The notes beneath the pieces were generated by a model, which saw only the letters and a list, made by a program, of their open reading frames with translations, ran no database searches and was not told the origin of the DNA. The position numbers and the translations under genes are program-made. Of a stretch of DNA of 64,000 bases, positions 35,440 through 47,115 are shown piece after piece. Source of the DNA: Litsea cubeba. Lineage: Eukaryota; Streptophyta; Magnoliopsida; Laurales; Lauraceae. Numbering within the stretch: the stretch's first letter is position 1; each line of letters opens with the position of its first letter. The stretch is taken from NCBI GenBank assembly GCA_012931725.1, contig CM022951.1, positions 73,078,832 to 73,142,831 of the forward strand, read 5' to 3'.

Positions 35440-38300
35440 CTATCTGATTAGGGCTAAATATTGAGAATTGAGCAAAGCTCGAGTGCAACTGCCTAACCTA
35501 TAGCTTCAGCTTAAGTTGTAGTCCTCATTTTACTAAGGTCGAGCTCAACAACACACACTTTATGCATGTTGAGATTGACTTGGATGGTTTTGAATTGCTC
35601 TTGGCTTGATACACGATGATAACTAAATTGAGCAGAACTTGATCTCAAGCTTGAGCTAAGCCGTTAATTAAGCTTAAGCTAGACTTAGATCAAAATTGGA
35701 TTACCAACTGGGGTCCAAAAAGATGGTTCATATCTGAAAGTCTTGAGCTGAAACTTGCAGAACTTATTAATTTGATGAGAGGATTTTGCTCTATAAGTTT
35801 TTTTATTTTCGCTAGAGAAATAAATTGTGCATTTCTGCCCATACAAAACCAAAGTCCTCTCTATTGAGGAAAATACGACTTTTTTCTTTTTCTATAACAA
35901 AAATGTTGCTGCAAGTTTGTGCCACGTTGCGGAAAAGCAGCTCTGTGGAAAAAAGTTTCATAGTTCATGGAAAACCTTTTCTGATATTCCCCCATAGCAT
36001 ATTGTTTTCTGCAATTATCAATTTTTTTTCTTCAAAAAATAAAATTTTGCGGCAACACCAAATATGAATTTTAAACACCATAAACAAAATTTGCACTTTA
36101 TATGTTTTTTTATAAGAAAACGTTGCCTCATAAACATGAAGGACTTGTTTCTTTCTATAATTCAAGAAATTTCTATATAAGGAATTATAGAAATAGTGGA
36201 ATTCATGGATGCTGCATTGGATTTGAGCATTCAAAAACTCCACCAAAATATAAGGAAGGTGAAAATTTTAAATTTTCAAAAATCATTTGGAACCTTTTAT
36301 ATGTATATGAAAATTTTGATTTCTATCCAATAAATATGAGATTTACAAATATTACGAGACATGACATCATGTCCCAAAAACCCCATTATCTAAAATTTCT
36401 ACTAAAATAAGGCCCAAGGGGTGTCCAAAGCATTTGGCCCCCTCACCTATCTTCCCGACATGGTAATAAAAGAAGGCCTGTGACCCTGTCGTCCACAAGA
36501 GCTGTGGATCCACACGTGGGAGGACTTTCCGTGACAAATCATTTCACTATTTCACACGTCGACTTTTCATCACCTTGTCACCTTAACATCATCCATCATC
36601 GCACCAGTTCTAACATGGTACACATGCTGCACTTTTATTATTTAACACCGTCCATCAATCAATCGATCTCCAATCATGTTGTTTTGGACGACATGTGTTC
36701 CACCAGATGAAACTCAATTAGATCACATAAATTTAGGGATGAATTCTCCCACCAGCATTTTGCATATATTATAGTGGATAAGCTCGATATGGAATCTTTT
36801 TTGATGTATTGATGTCATGTACGGTAAAGATGGATGAGAAGTTCTCTTTGTAAGAAAATATTTCAGTGTATCAATACGTCATCATTTTTAGTGAGTGTCA
36901 TTCTCCTTTGACCAAATACAAAAAGATGAATATCAAGTACATGGAATTTTTTTTTTGTACTTGACACTTTTCAAAAGGAGTATCCCTGTACTTAATACTT
37001 CCCATCTTTATATATATATATATAAAAGGATGGTTAAAAATATCAGTCATATCAAATTATTCTGACCCTTGATTTTGGGACTTCAAAATTTATTGGTTTA
37101 TCAACTATAGACTATTTGGATAATCAATTCAATAGAGAATAAATGTTCAATAGGCATGATGAGTGTTTAATGCTCTATAATGATCAAAGGTGGGCCCAAA
37201 TAGACCCCACAGAGTCTTAGGAGATAATTCTTCGTAAAGTTATCTTTCACAACACACGTGATACTAAAATCTTGTTGGTGTTAAGCCTGTCACATGCAGT
37301 ACTTCATAAGAGATGATGGGGGCACTTCTATTACTAATCCAATGTATTGCATTACAAATTAGAAATGTGGGAGTTCAAGTTTTTTATTTTTTGTTTGGTT
37401 GTTTTTGCCTGCATGGTGTGAGACAAACGGCCTAAGGGAGAAAAATGATGTCTTCGTGGTTTCCATTGGTGTGCACCAGGGTGCTGAAAATGAGGGGTGC
37501 ATGAAAATCTATCCTAATGTTCTCTGGTGATATATTGAAAAAGGGATTTTCTTCTCCTATGCATGGCTTGCATGGGAATCGTGCATAGATTGGTCAAAAG
37601 GGTGGGTGGGGCATGAATCGATCTCATGGGAACCGTTGACTGGAGAATATTTTTCATATTGAAAATGCCATTTAGATGAAAAATCGAGGTATATGTCTCT
37701 AGCATATCTCAATTCCATAGCAAAACCCAATATCAATTTGGAATTTATGAATGATATCCTCTCCATTATTATTATGTGCCATCCTCTTTTGTCTTTTCTT
37801 TTCCTCTCATTTTTTTATTAGATATACAAAGAGACGTGACCAGTTTAAGAATTGAAGCTCAAGAGATTTCTTTTGATATCTTAACTCTCTAATTAGTAAA
37901 GGTGAATGGATTAATGAAAGTGCTAAATACAGGATAAGAGTTGGGTTGTTACATTAATGGAGATTTTTAAAATGCTTTGTGATCGACACATCAATAAGAT
38001 TAAAGATAATCTCAATTAGACCAATGATAACCTATAGAGCATAATGGTGGCCAATAATACCACACATGATAAAAAGGAGTATAGTAAAGATGATAATGTT
38101 CAAATGGATATTTAAGAAAAAATATGATCAACAAGGAATAATTGTGACGAGGCTTTGATAACAATGATCTTTCTTGCCAGAAATGCATCCTATTCTTGCA
38201 CGCTCATCACACTTAAATTGCCCTAATTCATATATTATATATGCTTTAATTAGTTTATATATTAATTTTATAACAAGTGCACCCCCGCAATTGGTTGCAC
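35440..38300. other. intergenic DNA, no gene seen
   Basis: AT-rich. An open frame at 36102-36410 (102 codons, rich in Tyr, Phe, Asn and Lys) has no recognised domain and probably reflects base composition. A TA microsatellite lies at about 37010-37024. Confidence 0.4.
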
Positions 38301-38349
38301 AAAGTAAAAAAAAAAAAAAGAAGTACAAATCGGCGCTTCATCTCCTCGA

Positions 38350-39026
38350 CTCCTCGTATGCTTTCACATGAGTCTTTTAAAATTGACGACATTTGCCAAT
38401 TGGTAGAGTACTTTTATCCCCAAGACTTCACACATCATGAAAAAATGCAGTTGAGAACGCAACTGAACCAATATGAGCATAATGTAGTTCAACATAAAGA
38501 CTTCAAATAATTGTCATCTATTTCGAACTGTGCCTGTGCCAGTGGTTGATAAGGACTAGAAGATCAACAAACTACCTATTTATTTTTAGAGTGATCGTGC
38601 TTTTGCTCACTCTTCCAGTCTTCACTGCAATTATTGACGATCATTTTTAGCAATGAGCCTGATTAAAACTAGTCTTTGTAGCAAAATGGATGATGAGTTT
38701 CTCACGTACTCTTATTTTGTGTACATTGAGAGGGAAATTGCGAAGAAGTTTAACACATAATCAATCATTAAAAACTTTCAATATTTAAAATAATGTCGAG
38801 TTCCATTTTGATGGATTATGGAAGTTAGAATGTACTAAAAATACAATTATTTATGTCAACTAAATTCTGATTTTATTTTTAATACGAAATTTAATCTTTG
38901 ATTTTAATATATTTATCATGTTTGAATTTGAAGAAATGTCAAAAAAAAATATAAAAAAATATTAATTATCTTGATTTGATTTGTTAAAAAATATCTATTT
39001 AAATTTGACTTCCTGTATCCGCCCTG
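38350..39026 (+). pseudogene. decayed hAT transposase fragment (TTF/ZMYM-type), C-terminal part, with 3' terminus
   Basis: Translation in shifting frames gives SFKIDDICQLVEYFYPQDFT, then, after a broken stretch, LLLTLPVFTAI, KMDDEFLTYSYFVYIEREIA and KKFNT. These resemble the C-terminal hAT dimerisation region of plant TTF-type/ZMYM transposases (motifs like LVLTLPVSTATTERAFSAM and YIEREIA). Stops and frameshifts make it non-functional. Downstream, CCTGTATCCGCCCTG at 39012-39026 is a typical hAT 3' end (CAGGGCGGATACAGG on the other strand). The 5' part of the element is missing. Confidence 0.8.
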
Positions 39027-39654
39027 TTGAGAACTAAAGCAGACCTAAGTAATCAATGACGAGGCCTTTCATCCCATATCCCTCCCCAACAGTAAAGTAC
39101 ACCGGGTGGGTAACACTGTAAACTATGAAGTAATGTATTGTTTTCAATCATAGAGCACAGGAGTCATCCATCCCTACTGTCCTATCATTCAATCTCATCA
39201 AAGACACACCATTCATGATCTTGTCTATCCATCAACTCATTTGATAGGTTGCTTCATACATGCTTGCCAGGTGAAAAGATAACACTGGTGATACTTGAGC
39301 ACTTGACCAATGCACTATCAATTGATGGGATGGTTCAGATACCTGATTATCCAACACTGGGCCATTTCCTGTCGATGCATTGCTGATTGCTCAAGTCGCA
39401 GAGGCTTAAATTTTACAAAATGAGAGTGATATCCCAGCTATTGGAACAACCGTTGGATTAGCTTTATCATAGCAAGATTCCGTTGAGTTATCCGAAGGTA
39501 AACTTTCAAAAAAAAAGGGTTAAGTTTTTTTTCAAATTTTAAAACAGGATAACATTAGATTGTGATTTCAAAACAGGCCTAAATTTTTTTAAAATTATTT
39601 CAATTGAGGACATTCGGTGAATTTTAGTATCTTCCGGCAATTTATTTCCTATTT

Positions 39655-39930
39655 TTTTCAAAACTCCGATGCCCTCCTCCAGTCCTTCAACCCATCCGAA
39701 GACTCTGCAAGCCCAATGCTCCTCCTTCCATCTGCATCAATCCCTTCATAAGCCATCAAATAACCCCCATCCCTCTTTATCACAACATGCCCATTCAAGA
39801 CGCCCGCCTCATCGAATGAACCCGCAGCTCCACCACCAATGATCTTCCCCAATTTCACCCACCTGATACCATCTTTGGACTGCGCAACGAATGGTAATAC
39901 ATCCGGAGGTCACCACTCCCGTGATAGACG
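39655..39930 (-). pseudogene. captured fragment of a GH43-like (arabinanase/levansucrase-fold) gene
   Basis: One open frame on the minus strand reads VAQSKDGIRWVKLGKIIGGG, then SFDEAGVLNGHVVIKRDGGY, LMAYEGIDADGRRSIGLAES and SDGLKDWRRASEF before a stop. This resembles plant five-bladed beta-propeller glycosidase-fold proteins (arabinanase/levansucrase/invertase superfamily), for which WVKLGKI...GSFDE and LMAYEG...GRRSIGLA are typical. Upstream the frame is broken by a stop. Only about 80 residues remain of a protein that normally has several hundred, so this is a fragment, not a gene. A second copy of its 3' end lies on the plus strand at about 40720-40785 in the other arm. Confidence 0.75.
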
Positions 39931-40360
39931 ACCATGGGGGCGGCGATAACGACAATTTGAAAGGTTGTGACGTTGACATTGAGGACGCACAAATGTGAGA
40001 CAAGCAAGCAATTTTGATTCAGTTGTAGTGACAAAAGAGGGAGGTGAAGGATATCAGAGCAAGGACAAAAGATGGGTTGGAAACTTGGATTTGATTCATT
40101 GTTTTATTCTTTGCCCATTTCTTTCATTTCACGACCTCGAACTTGATGGGAATAAAAGGAAATTTTCCATATTCCTTTACCTCATATCATTTCCAATTGA
40201 GAGTGTGTAATTGAAAGGCAGAAATCCCATTTGAATCAATCTCAGTTAACAGTCCTGTTGAAAAGAAAACCCTTTTTTAGTATCTCTGAATCCATGTTCT
40301 ACTGAAGCAGGACATAAAAGGAGGAAAACCCATCTGAAATATCCTTCTCAAATACTAGTG

Positions 40361-40676
40361 GGATGGATGTAGAGGACTCGTTTCCTTTGGAATGCAGCAG
40401 TGGGTGTGAATCAGGTTGGACAATGTACTCAGACCAGTCCTTTGGAAGAACGACCTCTCTTCCTGCAAAGGAATCTCTGGCTTACACAGTAGATTTGTAG
40501 AAGTAGTAGTAGAAGGAGGTGGTTTTAGTGATGAAGAAGGGGAGGATGATGATTTGTCTATGGTTTCTAATGCTTCTTCTGGTCCACCCCATTTCCATGA
40601 AGAGGAAGACTGCTATGATGAAAATGGTGGTTTCTTTCCTGCATCTTCAGCAGATCGGACAAAGCTCAGCCGTTGA
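40361..40676 (+). pseudogene. captured SOB-FIVE-LIKE (SOFL) gene fragment with a frameshift
   Basis: MDVEDSFPLECSSGCESGWT then MYSDQSFGRTTSLPAKESLA reads from 40361 until a stop near 40499. The rest of the protein, VVEGGGFSDEEGEDDDLSMV then SNASSGPPHFHEEEDCYDEN, continues in another frame to 40676. The two conserved SOFL motifs (SSGCESGWTMY and DDLSMVSNASSGPP) identify the family, whose members modulate cytokinin levels in Arabidopsis. The frameshift lies between the motifs, so the copy is probably non-functional. It sits inside the foldback element at 39496-40918. Confidence 0.78.
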
Positions 40677-40926
40677 TTATCCGAGCCGCTTTGCGTTCAG
40701 GAAATCCCAGCCATTCCGCTGTAGAGTCTTCGGATGGGTTGAAGACTGGAGGAGGGCATTTTCGGGGTTTTGAAAAAAAGATAGGAAATAAACTGCGGAA
40801 GATGCTAAAATTCATGCGATGTCCTCAATTGAAATGGTTTGAAAAACTTCAAACCTGTTTTGAAATCACAATTTTGAAATCTGAAAAAAAAACTTAGGCC
40901 CTATTTTGAAATTTTCCTTTATCTGA

Positions 40927-41660
40927 AATATTACTTATAGCCTAATTGGTTAGAGGTATTTTTTTATTATAGGAAATTGAATTTATTGGAGATTTAAGAC
41001 ATGGTGTGATCCATTGATATTTTGTCTTCAATGCATTCCAAATGCTTTGTTTGATGTAATAATTCAGAATTTTCAAATCATAGAAAAAGGCACTTTTAGC
41101 CGTTTAGATTTCCTGAAATTTAGCATTCTAAATGCTAAAGGGGGTTTGAGCATTGGAGGCAGATGGTTTTCGAATTGTGCTTTTGACAATAATTATGGAC
41201 ACTCGTTTGCTACTTTCATCAAAGCGCTCCAATGTCCAATGGAAAAGTCTATGTTTTGGGATACTATGAATAATACTGCAATAGATATATGGGGCCATGG
41301 ATGATAATCAATGGTTGTAATGAGCTTCTAGAAAAACAAGAGAAATGGGAGGGAGTTTTTTTTTTACTTAATACTTACTTTGGAGTGAATAGTAAACTAT
41401 CATAGTCCTAAATTTGCCTAATCTATACTAGTAAACTTATTTTGGATGATAACATATCATGGATTATGAAGACAGCAGTACATCGAGGCATTGGAAGAAG
41501 AGCGGCAGAGAAGCAGGTCTTCCATAGAGAGCTTCCTCTCTCTCTCTCCACCTTGGTTCTCAAGGTATTATTGCTACCTTCATTTCACTTGGGTTAATTT
41601 GAGAAATCTGGGATTTGGGTTTCGCTCATACTGACTTTTTCTGTTTCTTGTTATTGCTGT
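40927..41660. other. intergenic DNA, no gene seen
   Basis: AT-rich. A 96-codon open frame at 41014-41304 has no recognised domain. A CT-rich leader-like stretch lies at about 41530-41560, ahead of the HHO-like fragment. Confidence 0.4.
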
Positions 41661-41684
41661 TGTAGCTATTGATAGAGGCAGCAG

Positions 41685-42110
41685 ATGACATCAGAGTTGT
41701 TTCTTTTTGGCCGTTCTGAGTGTAAAGAGACTTGGAGTGATGGACAACCTGAATTGGAAGAATTTATTCCTCTAAAACGTGGGTCGTCTTCATCTGAGAA
41801 GGAGGAGGAAGAGATGAATGAACGATCGGGGAAGAAGCCTGACTTGCTCAGATCTGTCCAGCTTTGGAATCAGGAGCCCGACCCACCATCAAATGAGGTA
41901 AAAATGAGAAATGGGTTTCACTGAAATCACTTCAAAAACCCATTACTACAATTGCTATATTTCGTAGGTGTAAATGATCATCATTATCAAATCTTTATAT
42001 CGTGTTCTTTTTGGGGGATTTAATTAAAGGGGATTTGGGGGTTTGCAGGAGTCGTCAAGGAAACCAGCAGCAGTGGATGAGGATGATGACGAAGATGAAG
42101 AAGAAGAAGG
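41685..42110 (+). pseudogene. fragment of an HHO/NIGT1 (HRS1-like GARP) transcription factor gene
   Basis: Two exon-like segments, 41685-41897 and 42050-42110, join through a GT...CAG intron. They read GQPELEEFIPLKRGSSSSEK, then KKPDLLRSVQLWNQEPDPPS, then ESSRKPAAVDEDDDEDEEEE. The LEEFIPLK and SxQLWNQxPD motifs are those between the N-terminal domain and the GARP Myb-like domain in the HRS1/HHO nitrate- and phosphate-responsive repressors. Neither the conserved N-terminal helix region nor the GARP DNA-binding domain is found nearby: the sequence runs into AT-rich DNA and then the element at about 42530. It is therefore a truncated fragment, although the segments themselves are open. Confidence 0.65.
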
Positions 42111-42529
42111 TGGGGGCTGCTTTTCATTTTTGCTACAATTTCTCTATTTTAATTTTATCAAACTTGTCTTATAGAAAGAAATATTTTTTTCAAATATGTG
42201 ATTATTTATTTTACAGTGCCGGGAGGTATCGTGCTGAGTACGGGTTATTGGGCTAGTTGAAAATTAATCACGGTCGATGATTTTAAGGCCTGGAGGTTTA
42301 ATAATGATTTGAGTTCAATACAATTGAGTACAATTAACTAAAATGTTAAATTAAGGTTGTTAATTCATAGGGAGATTAGTTAGTGTAATGGGTTGGTTTG
42401 ATGATAGGTGTATCTCATAGGAGAAAAAAAAATTGATGTTAACCGTTTGATCAAACAAAAACATGATTGTAGGACTAATTTATTTTCTACACACAATGGA
42501 GCCCATTTTTCTATGACATATAAAATTGA

Positions 42530-44900
42530 GATAATTAGCGAAAGGTCCCTATAAGTCAATGTTTCCAGCCTTAAGTCCAAAGAAAAACTTTTTAAGGCAT
42601 ATGGTCCACTCAGCTAGACTTTTTCCAGCCTTAGGTCCCTGCATCCACATGAACTCATTTTTTAGGACTAAATTGTCCTTTCAACCATTTTAGGAATGAA
42701 ATTTTGAAACTTAAAATTTCAAAATTTATATTCTCCCTCGTTGGGCTTGGGCAATCCTGGCGCATTGTTATTCCTTGCAGGAAAGATAGATCGTAGAAGG
42801 ATTCCGGAATCAGTTCGTTGTAGAGATCTGATCCAGGGTCGCAGAAGATCAGTCTCTTGGTGGGCCACACAGATTGAAGAATCAGAGGAGGCACTGGAAA
42901 CGGATCCAGCGCTTGCAAAGTTGCGTTGCGTTGTTTCATTCTCTGAAACCGGATGAGGAAGAAGAGGTGACAGGGTACCATTCCCCGGACATCGCCGAAG
43001 AAGATCTGGTGATCTGATCTCGCCGAAGCCGAAGGTAGTCCAGTAGAGAAAGCTTTCTGGTTCATCGCAGAAGACGGCTCAGATCCCTACTGATCGATCT
43101 CTTCCCTAGTTATAGAAGATTTCCGGAAAAGAAACGACGCCGCTGCTCTTTGTCGGACTGCAATAATCTCACCAGAGAAGCGTCGTGCGTGGCCATAGTG
43201 GAAGAAGACAGTAGGAAGGGGGCGGTTTGGGGTCTGTCTTCTCTGTTTGTAGATCGACGAGCCACCATCCCGCTGCTGCCGTGCCATCGCCGGAATCGAG
43301 GAACGAGTCCTGCTGCCGTGCCATCACCGTCCCGCTACAACTACACCACCTTCCGATATGAAGTCTCGTATTTGATCTGTTTGGGCAAATCCTAATCCTC
43401 TGTTTCTGGATCACAGCAAATGGGGATCACCTGTGAGCGGTCGGCGACAACCTTCCAATTTTGCTCTGATGTCTGCAACACTACCTGAACTGACCACTCC
43501 TATGGCCCACCTGTGATCTGGTCCGATCTCTGCTCATATCTTCTGCTGCGATGGTGACTGGATCTGCAGTTCAGACTCTTTGTTTTCTTCAAATACATCC
43601 TCTGTGCTCCGAGATCCCGTGGCCAATAATATGAAGCGCTCCGAGATCCGAGACTGATTCGAAGATGCGGGGCACGAAATCTTCGTCTCGGATAAAAGGG
43701 AAGGAGATCGATCTCGAAAGGATTCTGGATTGCAAACAGAATAGAGGATCTATGTTCGTCGCTTTTGGCTCTGTTTTTGTCTTCTGTCAAATTCCGTGGA
43801 GGACTGACATCTCCCCGGTGATCGTTTTTTGCTCCGTTTATCTCTTTTATCAAATTTATCTGAGTTTATGTCCAATTTATCTGAATTTTGTTCAAATTTA
43901 TCCGAGTTTTTGTCAAATTTATTTGAGTGTTGTTCAAATTTATCTGTTTTCTGTCATGTTTATTTGTATTTTTGGTAAATTTATCTGAGTTTTGTTCAAA
44001 TTTATATGAGTTTTTTTCAAATTTATCTGAGTGTTGTTCAAATTTATCTGTTTTCTGTCATATTTATTTGTGTTTTTGGTAAATTTATCTGATTTTTCTT
44101 CAAATTTATCCGACTTTTTGTCAAATTTATCTGAGTGTTGTTCAAATTTATCTGTTTTCTGTCATATTTCTTTGTATTTTTGGTAAATTTATCCGAGTTT
44201 TTGTCAAATTTATCTGAGTGTTGTTCAAATTTATATGTTTTCTGTCATATTTCTTTGTGTTTTTAGTAAATTTATCTGAGTTTTTTTCAAAATTTTTCTG
44301 AGTTTTTTAGCAAATGTATTTACGTTTTTTTAAATCTATACGCGCTTTTTAAATTTATTTGCATCTTTTGAAATTTATTTGTATCTTTTCAAATTTATTG
44401 CTTTTTTTTAAATTATTGCATTTTTTTAAAATTTATTTTCATTATTTTAAATTTATTTGTATTTTTTGAAATTTTCTTTAGATCTTTTGAGATTTATTTG
44501 AGTGTTTTGAAATTTATTTAGATATTTTGAAACTTATTTGCATCTTTTTAAATTTATTTGTGTTATTTGATTATATATTGCTTTTTTTAACTTATTGAAT
44601 TGCATTTTTTGAGATTATTTCATTTTTTAAAATTTATTTTCGTTATTTTTAAATTTATTTGTGTGTTTTTAGAAATTTTTTGAAAATCTGGGGATTCCAT
44701 TAATCGTGGGCATTTAAATGTTAGTTGGTCATTATTAATGGGATATCTCACCAATCATGGGTTATGATTTGAAGCAAGGGTAAATTAGACATTTCAGGTA
44801 TGAAAAAGTGTGGGAGGGACCTTTGGCTCTATGACTTTTTTTTTTTTGTGGACTGTTTGCAACAAAGTCATACTTTGAGGGACCTCCGGCCAAAGCCCCC
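42530..44900. mobile_element. probable MULE-like element with captured GC-rich DNA and a minisatellite
   Basis: The left end region GCGAAAGGTCCCTATAAGT and the right end, reverse-complemented, GCCGGAGGTCCCTCAAAGT resemble a TIR pair. Inside, 42730-43800 is clearly more GC-rich than its surroundings, with scattered GATCTGATC/CGCCGAAG blocks as in captured exon or UTR DNA. No family was recognised in any frame. A minisatellite of ATTTATCTGAGT units follows at 43845-44660. I could not find a target duplication, so the exact ends are uncertain. Confidence 0.5.
43845..44660. repeat. minisatellite of CAAATTTATCTGAGTTTTT-like units
   Basis: About 800 bp built from imperfect ~20-bp units (CAAATTTATCTGAGTTTTTG and variants ending GTTGTT, TTCTGTCAT or TTTTTGGTAAA). 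They are arranged in a higher-order period of roughly 100 bp over the first 450 bp and decay into a shorter AAATTTATTTG(T/C)ATTTTTTG form afterwards. Confidence 0.9.
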
Positions 44901-45075
44901 AAATTTTAGTCTCAATCAAAATTATTTTTACGGGTAGGTTGTTCTAACACAATTTAGCCATTTTTTCTCATCTAATCTGATGGTTAACATGATTCTAGTT
45001 GACCTAAGGGTTTCTTATTCTGGATATGATAACTCTTGAATTAAAAAAATTTCCAAGTAACATCTGAGTTAAAGG

Positions 45076-45523
45076 TAGGGATGTAAATGGGTCCCCCCAT
45101 CCCTGATTTTCATATTATCCGAAGGTTTGGACCCATTAAAACCTGGGTTTCCTTATTTAGGCCCCGTCGCCTCGATAACTAAATGGGTCCAGTTCCGGGT
45201 CCCTTTTTTTTTACTCGTTACCTAAATGGGCTTGGGTCCACCTTGGTTCGGGCTCGTGGAATCAGGACCCGACATATTACCTCAATTTTAAATAATCTCT
45301 TCCAAAAAGTAGGCTTTTTTTTTTTTTTCCATATCTTTCTCTACATAGACTCGGATCCAGATCCGAAACCGTCCCATATATGATCCGGTTCCATCTTCTC
45401 ATTAATGGTTTTGGTTCCGGAACCAAAAAAGAATTCCAAAACGCTGGTTCTACATTCTTATTAACGGCTTCGGTTTCTGGGTCCACCATGGACCTAAATC
45501 AGAACAGACCCGTTTACATCCCT
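45076..45523. mobile_element. hAT-like MITE (TAGGGATGTAAA ends)
   Basis: Left terminus TAGGGATGTAAATGGGTCC; right terminus reverse-complemented CAGGGATGTAAACGGGTC. The interior carries GGGTCC/GGTTCCGG blocks and a T-tract. No clear 8-bp duplication, so the exact ends are approximate. Confidence 0.65.
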
Positions 45524-45777
45524 GCAGGTTAAACATAAATCAATGCGAGTCAAGTAAACCCAAACCCAAACTTTCTTTATAAAATTTAAGATCTTCGCAC
45601 ATTTTGTATACTGTGAATTATATTCCATATGCTAGGTATGACTGTATGAGCAAGCGTTTGTCAGTTTATTATCAGACCAACAATTTATCGATGCAAATAA
45701 TTAAGCTTCATTGAGTCATGTATCATTATTTTATGTAATTGATATATAGTTGTTCATTCTAAAGCTAAGGAAAGAGG

Positions 45778-46706
45778 TAGCAAAACATGACCCGACCTAA
45801 CAACCTGTCCCACTATGACCTGCAAAATATGCGAGCCAGCCACAGATCAAGGTTTTTCCGACCCATGGATAAACAGATTGGATTAGGGTTGACTCTCCTA
45901 CCCCACTTAACCCGTATGACCCGTTTTAACTTTTTCTTTAAATTTTAATTATTAGTTCAAATCTCATGATACCGACTTTTTATTTCAACCTCCACTGTCC
46001 AACTGATGCAGCTTATCACTCAATTGTAGAGTATTTTCATTTTGATATGTTTTTTTTTATAATAAAAATCTTATTTCATTTTGATTAGTCATTTAGTCTT
46101 GATATCTATTTCTATAGTCGTTATTTGAAAAATATATACAATAATCATGGAATAAATAATTATTCTTCTCCCCCCGCCCCCAAGTATGCCATTTGTTGGC
46201 TTACTTAAGAACATATTTCATGATATTAGTTCTTATGATATGAATTATGGATACAAAGAAAATACAATAGACATGACATAACTGATCATAAGCAAGAAAA
46301 GAACTAAAATTGAATTGGATTATTTCAATCCATTAGCTAAAAAAGGATGAATGGGCCTTGGCCAATTGGATCCCACCTCTTATAGATGGAAAACTAGGTA
46401 AAACGAAGTTGGATTTTATCATTTACGAAACGGCTAGAGTTTGCGCGAACTGCTTCAATGTATGGAAATTTATAAAAAAAAAAAAAGTTAATTGACCTTG
46501 GTCTAACATTTTTACTAATAGAAAGCTAGGTAGTGTACCTCAAATGTTTTTGTTGAAATAAAACTGAGCTCAAGTTAATTTTATAAGTTAGTTTGAATTA
46601 GGTAGGGAACTGTGGTTGGGTTGATCGGTTTGCAATGGTTACGGGGTTTAAAGTGGGTTGGGTTGGGTCCACCTCGTTTAGACTAAACTGACCTGTTTGC
46701 TAACTA
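45778..46706. mobile_element. probable hAT-like element (TAGCAAAACATGACCC ends)
   Basis: Left TAGCAAAACATGACCCGACC and right, reverse-complemented, TAGCAAACAGGTCAGTTTAG form imperfect inverted ends. ACCCAACCC/GGGTTGGG blocks lie just inside both arms. No target duplication seen; no coding capacity. Confidence 0.5.
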
Positions 46707-46727
46707 TGACTATAATTATAACGGGGA

Positions 46728-46910
46728 GTATTACTATGCATCCATCTATCCCTCATCATAGGGTGAGGAACACTCCCCTTTTTAGAAAGTTTCAAGTACA
46801 AAAATGACTTTTCAAATACATAGAAATACTTTCTATCTACTTGAAACTTCCTAAAAAGGAGAGTGTCCCTCACCCTATGGTGAGTGATAGATGCACTTGA
46901 ATATTTTTCA
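46728..46910. mobile_element. short foldback MITE
   Basis: The arms pair over ~75 bp: left ATGCATCCATCTATC...CATAGGGTGAGG...ACACTC...TAGAAAGTTTCAAGTA; right, reverse-complemented, GTGCATCTATCACTC...CATAGGGTGAGGGACACTC...TAGGAAGTTTCAAGTAG. A ~30-nt loop rich in A/T separates them. Confidence 0.8.
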
Positions 46911-47115
46911 ACTATAACTATAACTATGGAACCATCCTAGCAAATAAAGGGAGGAGCTTCCATTTTAAAATGTCAGCCGGCCATTAGCATGGTTAGTTCA
47001 ATGGTGAGGCACGCTCTTGGCCCTTGCACCCAAAAAAAAAAATTAATTAATTAAAAAAAAGAAAAAGAGGAAAACTTTTTTCCAATAACAAATGGCCCTT
47101 GATATAAAAAATTTA

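Larger units (their letters stand above)
39496..40918. mobile_element. foldback/Pack-MULE-like element carrying two host gene fragments
   Basis: The inverted ends AGGTAAACTTTCAAAA (left) and AGGAAAATTTCAAAAT (right, reverse-complemented) extend inward for about 240 bp. TTATCCGA (39488-39495) and TTATCTGA (40919-40926) form an 8-bp flanking duplication with one mismatch. The arms include the last ~60 bp of a GH43-like coding segment, so captured DNA has become part of the inverted repeat. The interior holds that GH43-like piece (minus strand) and a SOB-FIVE-LIKE piece (plus strand). No transposase is present. Confidence 0.78.

Noticed and set aside
36102..36410. 102-codon open frame rich in Phe, Tyr and Asn
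   Set aside because: Composition matches AT-rich DNA, no known motif, no neighbouring exon signals.
46979..47043. tRNA-like GGTTAGTTCAATGGTGAGGC followed by an A tract
   Set aside because: Resembles a SINE head, but no B box or body is present; could be chance or a tiny remnant.
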